NCBI GenBank assembly: GCA_913776615.1
Contig: CAJYPK010000015.1
Coordinates: forward strand, 124,001-188,000
Length of the DNA stretch: 64,000 nucleotides
DNA from: an uncultured Hymenobacter sp.
GTDB taxonomy: Bacteria > Bacteroidota > Bacteroidia > Cytophagales > Hymenobacteraceae
Direction of reading: 5' to 3'
In this document: positions 26,982-35,320 of the stretch, piece by piece
Position numbering within the stretch: position 1 is the stretch's first letter
How the letters are laid out: each line of letters begins with the position of its first letter
Made by a program: the position numbers and the translations under genes
Notes under the pieces: model-generated
The model's input: the letters and a program-made list of their open reading frames with translations, nothing else
What the model was told of the DNA's origin: nothing
Databases searched by the model: none

Positions 26982-28091
26982 ATGCCTGCTCGCCCTTATT
27001 TCCTATTGCTCGGCGCGGCCAGCCTGCTAGCCAGTTGCTCTTCCAATAGCACCACCCACCCGACTGCCACCAAGCCCGAGAGCGAGGTACCCGCCGACTC
27101 CCAGCTCGACGCCGTGTACGTTACGGCTACGCAGCCCGCCGAATCGCTCAGCCTGCCCGGCGAGTTAGAGAGCTACTTCCAAACCGATATTTCGCCCCGC
27201 GTGAGCGCCTACGTACAGCGCCTGCACGCCGACATCGGCGACCACGTACGGCAAGGCCAGCGGCTGGCCGACCTCGACGCGCCCGAGCTCACTGCCGCGC
27301 TCAACGAGGCTCTATCCAAGCAGAAAGCTGCCGAGGCTGTGTTCCAATCCAGCCGCGGCACTTACCAGCGCCTGCACCAAACCGCCCGCACTGCCGGCGC
27401 GGTGTCCCCCTTGCAGCTGGCCCAGGCTCGTACCCAGGTCGTAACCGATAGCCTGAATGTGGCCGCCGCCCGCTCGCACTACAATGCGGCCAAGCAAATG
27501 ACCGACTATCTGCACCTTAACGCTCCCTTCGCGGGTGTCATTACCGAGCGTAATCTCTCGCCGGGCGCGGCCGTGGGTACGGGTGGCCCCGGGACTCTGC
27601 CCCTCTTCAAGCTCCGGCAGCTGAGCCGCCTACGCCTGCGCGTTGCCGTCCCCGAAGCTTACGTGGCCGAAGTACATCAGGGTAGCCCTGTGCAATTTTC
27701 GGTCAAGTCCTTCCCCGGTCGCACGTTTACGGGCCGGATCACGCGCATCGCGGGCAGCGTACAAGCCGCCACTCGTTCCGAGCAGGTCGAAATCGACATT
27801 CCCAATGCCAAGGAAGAATTGAAACCCGGCATGTTCGCTTCTGCTAGCCTGCCCATCATGCGCCCGCAAAGCAGCATCTTCGTGCCCAAGTCGGCCATCG
27901 TTACCACGGCCGAGCGAACCTACGTCATCCGCGTGACCCAGGGCCACGCCAGCCTGGTCGATATCCAGCAGGGCGATGAGAATAATGGCCAGGTGCAGGT
28001 ATTCGGTAAGCTCAAAGCCGGTGACGTAGTGCTACGCACTGGTACCGAAGACGTAGCCGAGCAGCAGGCTGTGCAGGTGATGGTGCGGTAA
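26982..28091 (+). CDS. RND membrane-fusion (HlyD-family) lipoprotein
   Basis: 369 residues. It has a lipoprotein signal with lipobox LLAS-C19. A split lipoyl domain (ISPRVSAYVQRLHADIGDHVRQGQRLADLDAPEL and LNAPFAGVITERNLSPGAAVG) flanks a helical hairpin with NEALSKQKAAEAVFQSSRGTYQRL. Beta-barrel and membrane-proximal domains follow. It links the permease to the outer-membrane duct. It is the last gene of the cassette, and its stop is 20 bases before a perfect bidirectional terminator. Confidence 0.92.
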   Translation: MPARPYFLLLGAASLLASCSSNSTTHPTATKPESEVPADSQLDAVYVTATQPAESLSLPGELESYFQTDISPRVSAYVQRLHADIGDHVRQGQRLADLDAPELTAALNEALSKQKAAEAVFQSSRGTYQRLHQTARTAGAVSPLQLAQARTQVVTDSLNVAAARSHYNAAKQMTDYLHLNAPFAGVITERNLSPGAAVGTGGPGTLPLFKLRQLSRLRLRVAVPEAYVAEVHQGSPVQFSVKSFPGRTFTGRITRIAGSVQAATRSEQVEIDIPNAKEELKPGMFASASLPIMRPQSSIFVPKSAIVTTAERTYVIRVTQGHASLVDIQQGDENNGQVQVFGKLKAGDVVLRTGTEDVAEQQAVQVMVR

Positions 28092-28111
28092 TCAAGATTT
28101 TGCTATCATAT

Positions 28112-28147
28112 AAAAGCCCGTCGTGATATACATCACGACGGGCTTTT
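28112..28147. terminator. Perfect bidirectional terminator between efflux cassette and rpsN
   Basis: A 16-base perfect stem, AAAAGCCCGTCGTGAT with its exact inverse, and a 4-base loop ATAC. The A and T ends make U-tracts on both strands. It ends the efflux operon (stop 28091) and the S10-spc transcript (rpsN stop 28167), so transcription is unlikely to pass from rpsN through the cassette to rpsH. Confidence 0.93.
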
Positions 28148-28166
28148 CATAAGTTAGGCAGCAGTA

Positions 28167-28436
28167 CTACCAGCTCGACTTCGTCACGCCGGGAATTTTA
28201 CCAGCCAACGCCATTTCGCGGAAGCGAACGCGGCTGATACCAAACTTGCGCATGTAGCCGCGGGGGCGGCCGTCGATCATATCGCGGTTGTGCAGACGCA
28301 CGGGCGACGCGTTGCGGGGCAGCTTGTCGAGGCCAGCGTAGTCACCGGCAGCTTTCAGAGCCTTACGCTTCTCAGCGTAGCGGGCTACCAGGGCAACGCG
28401 CTTGCGGGCCCGGGCTTTGATGGATTCTTTAGCCAT
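28167..28436 (-). CDS. rpsN: 30S ribosomal protein S14, zinc-free form
   Basis: 89 residues, [84 protein letters not shown]. It lacks the CxxC pairs of the zinc form, so it is the zinc-independent, longer type. It overlaps the rplE stop by one base. It is the last gene of the upstream half of the interrupted operon. Confidence 0.97.
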   Translation of the reverse strand: MAKESIKARARKRVALVARYAEKRKALKAAGDYAGLDKLPRNASPVRLHNRDMIDGRPRGYMRKFGISRVRFREMALAGKIPGVTKSSW

Positions 28437-28993
28437 TATTGAGCGTCCTTTTTAGCGTTAGCGAAGGGCATCCCGAAGGCGCGGAGCAGCTCGTAGCTCT
28501 GCTCGTCGTTTTCGGCGGTGGTCACGAAGGTGATATCCATACCCGCGATGCCTTTGATTTTGTCAATCGAAATCTCGGGGAAGATAATCTGCTCCTTCAC
28601 GCCGAGGGTGTAGTTCCCACGGCCGTCGAAGCCCTTATCGTTGATGCCTTTGAAGTCACGTACGCGGGGCAGGGCCACCGTCAGCAGACGGTCCATAAAC
28701 TCATACATGCGCTCGCCGCGCAGCGTTACGCGCGCGCCAATCGGCATACCCTCACGGAGTTTGAAGTTCGATACCGAACGCTTGGCGATGGTGGGAACGG
28801 CTTTCTGACCGGTGATGGTCGTCAGCTCTTCAACCCCGTTGTCCACCAGCTTCTTGTCAGCAACGGCGGCACCGATGCCGCGGTTGATGCAGATTTTGGT
28901 GATGCGCGGCACCTGCATAACGCTCTTGTATTGGAATTTCTCCTGGAGCGCCGGGATTACCTCTTTCTCGTATTTATCTTTCAGACGGGCCAT
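28436..28993 (-). CDS. rplE: 50S ribosomal protein L5
   Basis: 185 residues: [38 protein letters not shown] at the start and the [43 protein letters not shown] end. It binds 5S rRNA and the P-site tRNA. It overlaps the rpsN start by one base. Confidence 0.98.
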   Translation of the reverse strand: MARLKDKYEKEVIPALQEKFQYKSVMQVPRITKICINRGIGAAVADKKLVDNGVEELTTITGQKAVPTIAKRSVSNFKLREGMPIGARVTLRGERMYEFMDRLLTVALPRVRDFKGINDKGFDGRGNYTLGVKEQIIFPEISIDKIKGIAGMDITFVTTAENDEQSYELLRAFGMPFANAKKDAQ

Positions 28994-29005
28994 TGTCGTA
29001 GCGGA

Positions 29006-29269
29006 TTAAGCGTTGGCCGAATCAACCTTCTTCACGTTGGAAACGTGAATCGGGGCTTCGATTTTAGTGATGCCGCCCTGGGGGTTTTTCGCGCTAGGCT
29101 TGTTGTGCTTAGTCACCAGGTTGAGGCCTTCCACGATGACACGCTGAGTCGAGCGGTTCACCGACTTGATAACGCCACGCTTGCCCTTCTCGTCGCCGGC
29201 AATTACGAGTACGTTGTCGCCCGTTTTCACGTGCAGCTGAACGGGGGCTGCTTTCTGTTTCGTCGCCAT
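29006..29269 (-). CDS. rplX: 50S ribosomal protein L24
   Basis: 87 residues with a KOW motif (VKTGDNVLVIAGDEKGKRGVIKSVNRSTQRVIVEGLNLV). An assembly-initiator protein near the tunnel exit. Shorter than the roughly 103 residues of E. coli because the C-terminus is trimmed. It lies 3 bases after rplN and 12 before rplE. Confidence 0.97.
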   Translation of the reverse strand: MATKQKAAPVQLHVKTGDNVLVIAGDEKGKRGVIKSVNRSTQRVIVEGLNLVTKHNKPSAKNPQGGITKIEAPIHVSNVKKVDSANA

Positions 29270-29272
29270 AGC

Positions 29273-29641
29273 TTAGATTACTTCGGGGGCTAGCGATACG
29301 ATTTTCATAAACTGCTTCTCGCGCAGCTCACGGGCCACCGGCCCGAAAATGCGCGTGCCGCGGGGCTCGTCGTTGTTGTTGAGCAGTACGGCAGCGTTGT
29401 CGTCGAAGCGAATGTAAGAACCGTCCTTACGACGGATTTCTTTCTTCACGCGCACGATAACGGCCTTGCTAACGGTGCCTTTCTTGGCGTTGCCCGAGGG
29501 CAGAGCCGATTTGATGGCTACCACGATTTTGTCGCCAACCGTAGCGTATTTCTTGCCCGTGCCACCCAGTACGCGGATGCAGAGCACTTCCTTGGCGCCG
29601 CTGTTGTCGGCTACCGTGAGGCGGGATTCTTGCTGTATCAT
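29273..29641 (-). CDS. rplN: 50S ribosomal protein L14
   Basis: 122 residues, [44 protein letters not shown] through [28 protein letters not shown]. It forms part of intersubunit bridges with 16S rRNA. It follows rpsQ by 9 bases. Confidence 0.98.
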   Translation of the reverse strand: MIQQESRLTVADNSGAKEVLCIRVLGGTGKKYATVGDKIVVAIKSALPSGNAKKGTVSKAVIVRVKKEIRRKDGSYIRFDDNAAVLLNNNDEPRGTRIFGPVARELREKQFMKIVSLAPEVI

Positions 29642-29650
29642 CGTTCAGGA

Positions 29651-29950
29651 TTACTTAGCACGTTCAACAATTTCAACCAGACGCCAGCGCTTGGTCTTGC
29701 TCAGGGGGCGGGTGCTCATGATGCGCACCAGGTCGCCTTCACCACACTCGTTTTTCTCGTCGTGGGCGTGGAACTTGGTGGTTTTGCTCACGAACTTGCC
29801 GTAAATCGGGTGCTGCTGTTTGGTAACTACGGCTACCGTGATGGACTTATCCATCTTGTTGCTCGTCACCTTGCCGATGATTTCTTTCCGCAGGTTGCGG
29901 TCCGAAGCAGCATTGTGGGCCGGCAACAGGTTCTCTTGAGTCGGTTCCAT
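29651..29950 (-). CDS. rpsQ: 30S ribosomal protein S17
   Basis: 99 residues, OB-fold: [79 protein letters not shown]. An N-terminal extension of about 18 residues ([18 protein letters not shown]) precedes the usual start. A primary 16S rRNA binder. It begins 2 bases after the rpmC stop. Confidence 0.97.
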   Translation of the reverse strand: MEPTQENLLPAHNAASDRNLRKEIIGKVTSNKMDKSITVAVVTKQQHPIYGKFVSKTTKFHAHDEKNECGEGDLVRIMSTRPLSKTKRWRLVEIVERAK

Positions 29951-29952
29951 TA

Positions 29953-30162
29953 CTAAGCTTTGTTAGAAGCCTGCTCATTGTTCCGACGCGAAAGCTCCGT
30001 TTGCAGGCGAGCAACGGTTTTGCGGTTGGCCTTCAGACGGCCGGGGTTTTCGAGCGGGCTGATGGCGTGCGCAAAGCGCAGCTGCTGGCCGTTGGTTTGC
30101 TCGGTTTTAATCTGAGTGCGCAGGTCCTCAGTGGACAGGGCGCGGATTTCTTCGTTTTTCAT
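29953..30162 (-). CDS. rpmC: 50S ribosomal protein L29
   Basis: 69 residues with the L29 helical core ([57 protein letters not shown]). It sits by the tunnel exit and helps dock trigger factor and SRP. It lies 4 bases after rplP. Confidence 0.97.
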   Translation of the reverse strand: MKNEEIRALSTEDLRTQIKTEQTNGQQLRFAHAISPLENPGRLKANRKTVARLQTELSRRNNEQASNKA

Positions 30163-30166
30163 CGAA

Positions 30167-30595
30167 TTAAGCAGCGGCTTCTACGTAGTCGCGACGAACT
30201 ACAAATGAGGTACGAACCGGCAGCTTCTGGGCCGCCAGACGCAGCGACTCCTTGGCAACTTCGAGGCTCACGCCATCCGATTCAAACATGATTTGGCCGG
30301 GCTTCACGCAGGCTACCCAGTACTCGGGCGAACCTTTACCCTTACCCATCCGCACTTCAGCAGGCTTCTTGGTAATTGGCTTGTCGGGGAAAATGCGAAT
30401 CCATACTTGCCCTTCGCGTTTCATGGCACGGGTCATGGCAATACGGGCAGCCTCAATCTGGCGAGCCGTAATCCAAGAGATTTCCAGTGACTTAAGCGCG
30501 AACGAACCGAAGTCTATGGAGCTGCCGCGGTAGGCCAGGCCTGTTACGCGACCCTTTTGCATCTTGCGATACTTGGTCCTTTTCGGTTGTAACAT
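30167..30595 (-). CDS. rplP: 50S ribosomal protein L16
   Basis: 142 residues starting [24 protein letters not shown], with [32 protein letters not shown] late assembly protein near the A site. It is preceded by a 94-base spacer with a 15-base inverted repeat that separates it from rpsC. Confidence 0.98.
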   Translation of the reverse strand: MLQPKRTKYRKMQKGRVTGLAYRGSSIDFGSFALKSLEISWITARQIEAARIAMTRAMKREGQVWIRIFPDKPITKKPAEVRMGKGKGSPEYWVACVKPGQIMFESDGVSLEVAKESLRLAAQKLPVRTSFVVRRDYVEAAA

Positions 30596-30633
30596 CTTGA
30601 GTAAAAAAAGAAAACTTGAAAAATTATTAGCGT

Positions 30634-30673
30634 TAAACCGTACCCTGAAAAGAATAATTCAGGATACGGTTTA
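30634..30673. repeat. Hairpin between rpsC and rplP
   Basis: The arms 30634-30648 and 30659-30673 match at 14 of 15 positions (TAAACCGTA[C/T]CCTGA) with a 10-base loop. It begins 17 bases past the rpsC stop on the transcript and lies 38 bases before rplP. It may mark an RNA end or a processing site within the operon. Confidence 0.75.
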
Positions 30674-30689
30674 GACTTTCACCTAAAGC

Positions 30690-31571
30690 TTAGCGACGGG
30701 GACCGCCACCTTGGCCGCCGCGGTTGGCACCGCCGCCCTGGCCACCACGGTTACCACCGCCTTGGCCGCCACGGTTGCCGCCGCCCTGGCCATCGCGGCG
30801 CGGGCCACGATCACCACCACGGTCGCCGCGCGGGCCACGGTCGCGGCCATCGCGCTCACCGCGCGGGCCACGGTCGTTGCCACGGCCGCCGCGCTCGTCG
30901 CCGCCCTGGCCACCTTGCGGAGCCTGGTTGGGCGACAGGTCGGGCTTACCGAACACTTCGCCGCGCATTACCCACACTTTGATGCCGATTTTACCGTACA
31001 CCGTTTGGGCTTCCGACAGGGCGTAGTCGATGTCGGCACGCAGCGTGTGCAGCGGGGTGCGACCTTCTTTGTACTGCTCCGAGCGGGCGATTTCAGCGCC
31101 ACCCAGACGGCCACCGCACTGAATCTTGATGCCTTCAGCACCAGCGCGGAGCGCAGCCTGAATCGACATTTTCATCGCACGACGGAACGAGATACGAGCA
31201 GCCAGCTGCTGGGCGATGCTCTCGCCTACCAGGCGGGCGTCCAGCTCGGGGCGCTTAATCTCGAAGATATTGATCTGAACGTCCTTCTTGGTGATTTCCT
31301 TGAGTTCGTCCTTGATCTTGTCAACTTCCTGGCCGCCTTTACCGATTACCACCCCCGGGCGAGCCGTGTTGATAGTGATGGTGATGCGCTTCAGGGTACG
31401 CTCGATAACGATGCGCGAGATACCACCCTTTTGGATACGGGCGTTGATGTACTTGCGAATCTTCTCGTCTTCAACTAGTTTGTCGGCGAAGTCTTTGCCG
31501 CCGTACCAGTTGGAGTCCCAGCCTTTGATAACGCCGAGTCGAAAGCCAACCGGATTTACTTTTTGTCCCAT
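30690..31571 (-). CDS. rpsC: 30S ribosomal protein S3 with long RG-rich C-terminal tail
   Basis: 293 residues. The normal S3 body ends near residue 215: [30 protein letters not shown] motif [20 protein letters not shown], and [18 protein letters not shown]. About 78 further residues form a low-complexity tail, first [17 protein letters not shown] and then three copies of GGxNRGGQ. The DNA of the tail (30690-30926) is a short tandem repeat. S3 sits at the mRNA entry site and unwinds mRNA with S4 and S5. The tail resembles eukaryotic RGG boxes that bind RNA; a role here is inference. Confidence 0.97.
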   Translation of the reverse strand: MGQKVNPVGFRLGVIKGWDSNWYGGKDFADKLVEDEKIRKYINARIQKGGISRIVIERTLKRITITINTARPGVVIGKGGQEVDKIKDELKEITKKDVQINIFEIKRPELDARLVGESIAQQLAARISFRRAMKMSIQAALRAGAEGIKIQCGGRLGGAEIARSEQYKEGRTPLHTLRADIDYALSEAQTVYGKIGIKVWVMRGEVFGKPDLSPNQAPQGGQGGDERGGRGNDRGPRGERDGRDRGPRGDRGGDRGPRRDGQGGGNRGGQGGGNRGGQGGGANRGGQGGGPRR

Positions 31572-31577
31572 GGTAGA

Positions 31578-32015
31578 TTAGGCGTTAGCGGGGGTTTCGG
31601 TAGAGGTTGCCGCGTCGATGGACGAGATAGCGCGGTTCAGCGCGTTCAGCTCTTTCTTCGACATCTGCGACTCGCGCTGCGGACCAACCGTCAGCGTGAT
31701 GTGGTTCGAGCGCTTGCGGATGCGGTGACCACGGCCCTGGGGGGCGGGGCGCAGACGCTTCAGCTGCCGTCCTTCGTCCACGAAAATTTCGGTAACGTAG
31801 AGGTTGGCATCTTCAATGCGCTCGTCCTGGTTTTGCTGCTGCCAGTTGGCCAGGGCCGACAGGAGGAGCTTTTCCACCTTTTCGGCACCCGAGTTGGCTT
31901 CGAAGCGGAGCAGACCGAGGGCCTGGGTTACGCGCTTGCCGCGTACCAGATTGGCTACCAAGCGCATTTTGCGCGGCGAGGTAGGCACGTTACGGAGTTT
32001 GGCTACTGCTTCCAT
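31578..32015 (-). CDS. rplV: 50S ribosomal protein L22
   Basis: 145 residues from the ATG at 32015 ([33 protein letters not shown]), ending with an Ala/Thr-rich tail. The tunnel loop is seen in [26 protein letters not shown] longer reading to 32075 would run into rpsS and lacks family similarity. The start is one base from the rpsS stop, so they are coupled. Confidence 0.97.
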   Translation of the reverse strand: MEAVAKLRNVPTSPRKMRLVANLVRGKRVTQALGLLRFEANSGAEKVEKLLLSALANWQQQNQDERIEDANLYVTEIFVDEGRQLKRLRPAPQGRGHRIRKRSNHITLTVGPQRESQMSKKELNALNRAISSIDAATSTETPANA

Positions 32016-32016
32016 C

Positions 32017-32295
<279 letters not shown>

Positions 32296-32298
32296 ATA

Positions 32299-33126
32299 TT
32301 ACTTCTTGCCTTTGCGGCTGACAATCAGGTTTTCAGAGTACTTGTTCTTGTTGCGGGTCTTCTGACCTTTAGCGAAGATGCCGTTACGGCTGCGCGGGTG
32401 ACCACCCGACGACTTACCTTCACCACCACCCATGGGGTGATCAACAGGGTTCATAGCCACACCACGAACGCGGGGGCGGCGACCAGCCCAGCGGTTGCGG
32501 CCGGCTTTGCCCATTACTACGTTCATGTGGTCGCCGTTCGACACGGTGCCCACCGTAGCGGTGCAGGTAACCAGCACCATGCGCATCTCGCCCGAAGGCA
32601 ATTTCAGCGTGGCGTAGCGGTCTTCGCGGGCTACGAGCTGAGCGTAGGTGCCAGCCGAGCGAGCGATAGCAGCGCCTTGGCCGGGCTGCAGCTCAATGTT
32701 GTGTACGATGGTACCGAGGGGCATCTCGCGGAGCGGCAGGGCGTTGCCAACTTCGGGAGCTACGCCGGGACCCGATACGATAACGTTATCTACATTCAGG
32801 CCAGCGGGGGCGATGATGTAGCGCTTCTCGCCGTCGGCGTAGTGCAGCAGGGCAATACGAGCGGTACGGTTAGGATCGTACTCAATGGTCTTCACCGTGG
32901 CCGGAACACCGTTCTTGTCACGCTTGAAGTCAACGATACGGTACTGAGTTTTGTGTCCACCGCCGATGTAGCGGTTCGACATCTTACCCGAAGAGTTACG
33001 ACCGCCGCTCTTCTTGAGCGGGGTCAGCAACGACTTCTCCGGCGTCGACGTGGTGATCTCGTCGAAGGCCGGGGCCACGCGGAAGCGCTGGCCAGGCGTA
33101 GTGGGTCTGAGTTTTTTAAGTGCCAT
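32299..33126 (-). CDS. rplB: 50S ribosomal protein L2
   Basis: 275 residues. Marks include [33 protein letters not shown], the [36 protein letters not shown] segment with the conserved His near the peptidyl-transferase centre, and a Lys-rich end. It is required for subunit association. It follows rplW by 33 bases. Confidence 0.98.
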   Translation of the reverse strand: MALKKLRPTTPGQRFRVAPAFDEITTSTPEKSLLTPLKKSGGRNSSGKMSNRYIGGGHKTQYRIVDFKRDKNGVPATVKTIEYDPNRTARIALLHYADGEKRYIIAPAGLNVDNVIVSGPGVAPEVGNALPLREMPLGTIVHNIELQPGQGAAIARSAGTYAQLVAREDRYATLKLPSGEMRMVLVTCTATVGTVSNGDHMNVVMGKAGRNRWAGRRPRVRGVAMNPVDHPMGGGEGKSSGGHPRSRNGIFAKGQKTRNKNKYSENLIVSRKGKK

Positions 33127-33159
33127 TACTAGCTAGTTGGGCTTTTGCGGCGAAGGCAA

Positions 33160-33447
33160 TTACAGATTGCCGTAGAAATCAATGATGTCACCTTCTTTCA
33201 GGGTCACGACGGCTTTTTTGCCGTGCGAGCGACGACCCGAAACCTGGCCACCTTTGGTGAACTTCGACTTTACTTTGCCGATCGTGCGCATCGTGTTGAT
33301 GCCCAGCACGGTCACGCCGTAAAGTTGCTCGATGTCCTTTTTAATCTGCACCTTGTTGGCCGTGCGCTCTACTTCAAACACGTAGCGGCCTTTTTCGGTG
33401 AGGCTGGTGGCCTTCTCGGTGATAATGGGGCGTTTCAGCGTGCTCAT
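33160..33447 (-). CDS. rplW: 50S ribosomal protein L23
   Basis: 95 residues: LKRPIITEKATSLTEKGRYVFEVERTANKVQIKKDIEQLYGVTVLGINTMRTIGKVKSKFTKGGQVSGRRSHGKKAVVTL. A tunnel-exit protein that docks trigger factor. It overlaps the rplD stop by one base. Confidence 0.98.
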   Translation of the reverse strand: MSTLKRPIITEKATSLTEKGRYVFEVERTANKVQIKKDIEQLYGVTVLGINTMRTIGKVKSKFTKGGQVSGRRSHGKKAVVTLKEGDIIDFYGNL

Positions 33448-34094
33448 TATTCGGCAGAGTTATTAGCGGTGTACAATTGCTCCAGCGAACGCAGACCGTC
33501 CTCGCTCAGCAGCAGGGTGTCGGTGTTCAGCAAGTCGTGAGTGTTGAGAGCTACGGGAGTAGCGATTTTCACCTTCTGCACGTTGCGGGCGCTCAGCAGC
33601 AGGTTCTTGTCGGCCGTGGCGGCTACGTACAAGGTCTTGCGGCCATTGTTGAGCTTCAGACCGTCGAGGATGGCAACAAACTCTTTGGTCTTGGGAGCAC
33701 TCAGGGTGAGGTTTTCAACCAGCGCCACTTTGCCTTCGCGAGCCAGCACCGACAGGGCCGACAGACGAGCTACGCGCTTGGTCTTTTTGTTCAGCTTGAA
33801 GCTGTAGTCGCGGGGCTTGGGACCGAACATGCGGCCACCACCTACGAATACGCCCGACTTCATCGAGCCAGCGCGGGCACCGCCGGTGCCTTTTTGCTTC
33901 TTCAGCTTTTTGGTAGTGCGGGCTACTTCAGCACGCTCTTTCGATTTGTGCGTACCCTGACGCTGGTTGGCCAGGTACTGCTTCACGTCGAGGTACATGA
34001 CGTGCTCGTTCGGCTCGTGGCCGAACACGGCGTCGGACAGCGTAACCTTGCGGCCGGTGTCTTCGCCTTTGCTATTGAATACGGACAGTTCCAT
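33447..34094 (-). CDS. rplD: 50S ribosomal protein L4
   Basis: 215 residues from the ATG at 34094 (MELSVFNSKGEDTGRKVTLSDAVFG). The tunnel loop is seen in EVARTTKKLKKQKGTGGARAGSMKSGVFVGGGRMFGPKPRDYSFKLNKK. In E. coli L4 represses its own S10 operon by attenuation and translation block. Here a terminator-like hairpin lies in the rplC leader at 34758-34785, which makes a similar loop possible though unproven. Confidence 0.97.
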   Translation of the reverse strand: MELSVFNSKGEDTGRKVTLSDAVFGHEPNEHVMYLDVKQYLANQRQGTHKSKERAEVARTTKKLKKQKGTGGARAGSMKSGVFVGGGRMFGPKPRDYSFKLNKKTKRVARLSALSVLAREGKVALVENLTLSAPKTKEFVAILDGLKLNNGRKTLYVAATADKNLLLSARNVQKVKIATPVALNTHDLLNTDTLLLSEDGLRSLEQLYTANNSAE

Positions 34095-34113
34095 CTCTAG
34101 TAAGCTTAGCAGG

Positions 34114-34734
34114 TTATTTCTCCAGAACCACGTAGCCGTTCTTGGCACCGGGCACCGAGCCGCTCACCAGAATCAGGTTCTTATCAGCCACAATGCGCAT
34201 CACTTTCAGGTTCTGAATCTTGACACGGTCCGTGCCCATACGGCCACCCATGCGCATTCCTTTGAACACGCGCGAAGGCCACGAGCAGGCACCGATAGAA
34301 CCGGGGTGACGCAGGCGGTTGTGCTGACCGTGGGTTTGACCACCCACACCTTGGAAGTTGTAACGCTTTACAACGCCTTGGAAGCCTTTACCTTTCGAGG
34401 TACCTACTACGTCAACGAACTCACCTTCTTCGAACAGCGAGGTTTCAACCGTGCTGCCGAGCGAATAGGTGGCTACGTCTTCGGTGCGGAACTCTACCAG
34501 GCGCTTCTTGGGCGTGGTGCCGGCTTTGGCGAAGTGGCCAGCCAGAGCTTTGGTGGTGTTTTTGGCTTTTTTCTCGCCGTAGCCGATTTGAACAGCATTG
34601 TAGCCGTCAGTTTCGACCGTCTTAACCTGCGTCACTACGCACGGACCCGCCTCGATGAGCGTGCAGGGAATGTTCTTCCCGTCCGGAGTGAAGAGGCTTG
34701 TCATACCGATTTTTTTACCGATGATGCCAGGCAT
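34114..34734 (-). CDS. rplC: 50S ribosomal protein L3
   Basis: 206 residues from the ATG at 34734 ([39 protein letters not shown]). The central loop [46 protein letters not shown] reaches the peptidyl-transferase centre. It heads the S10-type transcript: rpsJ lies upstream but behind a terminator, and a promoter box lies at 34798. Confidence 0.97.
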   Translation of the reverse strand: MPGIIGKKIGMTSLFTPDGKNIPCTLIEAGPCVVTQVKTVETDGYNAVQIGYGEKKAKNTTKALAGHFAKAGTTPKKRLVEFRTEDVATYSLGSTVETSLFEEGEFVDVVGTSKGKGFQGVVKRYNFQGVGGQTHGQHNRLRHPGSIGACSWPSRVFKGMRMGGRMGTDRVKIQNLKVMRIVADKNLILVSGSVPGAKNGYVVLEK

Positions 34735-34757
34735 TCGAGTGGTTGTTAAATAGACAC

Positions 34758-34785
34758 AAAAAGAAAAGGCCCGAGTGGCCTTTTC
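34758..34785 (-). promoter_or_regulatory. Terminator-like hairpin in the rplC leader
   Basis: On the minus strand GAAAAGGCC, 5-base loop, GGCCTTTTC, then TTTTT. The 9-base stem plus U-tract is a complete intrinsic terminator. It lies between the promoter box (34798) and the rplC ATG (34734). It may attenuate the S10-type operon, or shield the 5' end of the message. It is too far from rpsJ to be that gene's only terminator, since another lies at 34912-34946. Confidence 0.65.
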
Positions 34786-34797
34786 GCTAAGGGAGTG

Positions 34798-34805
34798 CAA
34801 AGGTA
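34798..34805 (-). promoter_or_regulatory. Promoter -7 element before rplC
   Basis: The minus strand reads TACCTTTG, a full match to the Bacteroidota -7 box. About 20 bases upstream the -33 box is weak (TGG in place of TTG). Confidence 0.6.
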
Positions 34806-34911
34806 GAAAATTTTTCCGATAAAAACCAGGATGTAGCAGAAATAAATTTAGGAATGAGGCATTTAGCTCGCCGCGTTGCTTGCCTTACCCAGTATGACCT
34901 TTTCATAAGAG

Positions 34912-34946
34912 AAAAGCCCCGCCGGCCAGTGACCAACGGGGCTTTT
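34912..34946 (-). terminator. Terminator after rpsJ
   Basis: A 10-base perfect stem, AAAAGCCCCG/CGGGGCTTTT, with a 15-base loop. On the minus strand it is followed by CTCTTATG. It ends the str-type transcript 20 bases past the rpsJ stop. Confidence 0.75.
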
Positions 34947-34966
34947 ACTTATTTTAAGCGCTAGGC

Positions 34967-35272
34967 TCAGACTTTAATTTCAACGTCAACGCCGCTGGGC
35001 AGTTCCAGCTTCATCAGCGCATCTACCGTCTTGCTGCTGGTCGAGAAGATGTCAACTAGACGCTTGTAGGTGCAGAGTTGGAATTGCTCCCGGCTCTTCT
35101 TGTTCACGTGGGGCGAGCGCAGTACCGTGTACTTCTCCTTTTCCGTGGGCAACGGAATGGGGCCGCTTACGATGGCACCGGTAGCTTTTACAGCCTTCAC
35201 GATTTTCTCGGAAGACTTATCGACCAGGTTATGGTCGTAGCTTTTCAGCTTGATACGAATTTTTTGGTTCAT
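34967..35272 (-). CDS. rpsJ: 30S ribosomal protein S10
   Basis: 101 residues: [101 protein letters not shown]. It is the ribosomal partner of NusB/NusG in antitermination. It is grouped with fusA (48-base gap) and not with rplC, from which a terminator and a promoter separate it. Confidence 0.98.
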   Translation of the reverse strand: MNQKIRIKLKSYDHNLVDKSSEKIVKAVKATGAIVSGPIPLPTEKEKYTVLRSPHVNKKSREQFQLCTYKRLVDIFSTSSKTVDALMKLELPSGVDVEIKV

Positions 35273-35320
35273 GATTGAGTGAGGCCGATTGCCTCAGATT
35301 AAAAACAAGCTGAAAGAATT

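Noticed and set aside
19778..28166. The efflux cassette as a mobile element (transposon or genomic island)
   Set aside because: No integrase, transposase, flanking direct repeat or inverted terminal repeat was seen. It is listed as an insertion in the comparative sense only.
30711..31478. An Ala/Thr-rich open frame opposite rpsC
   Set aside because: It is the antisense of the Gly/Arg-rich S3 tail repeats and has no independent support.
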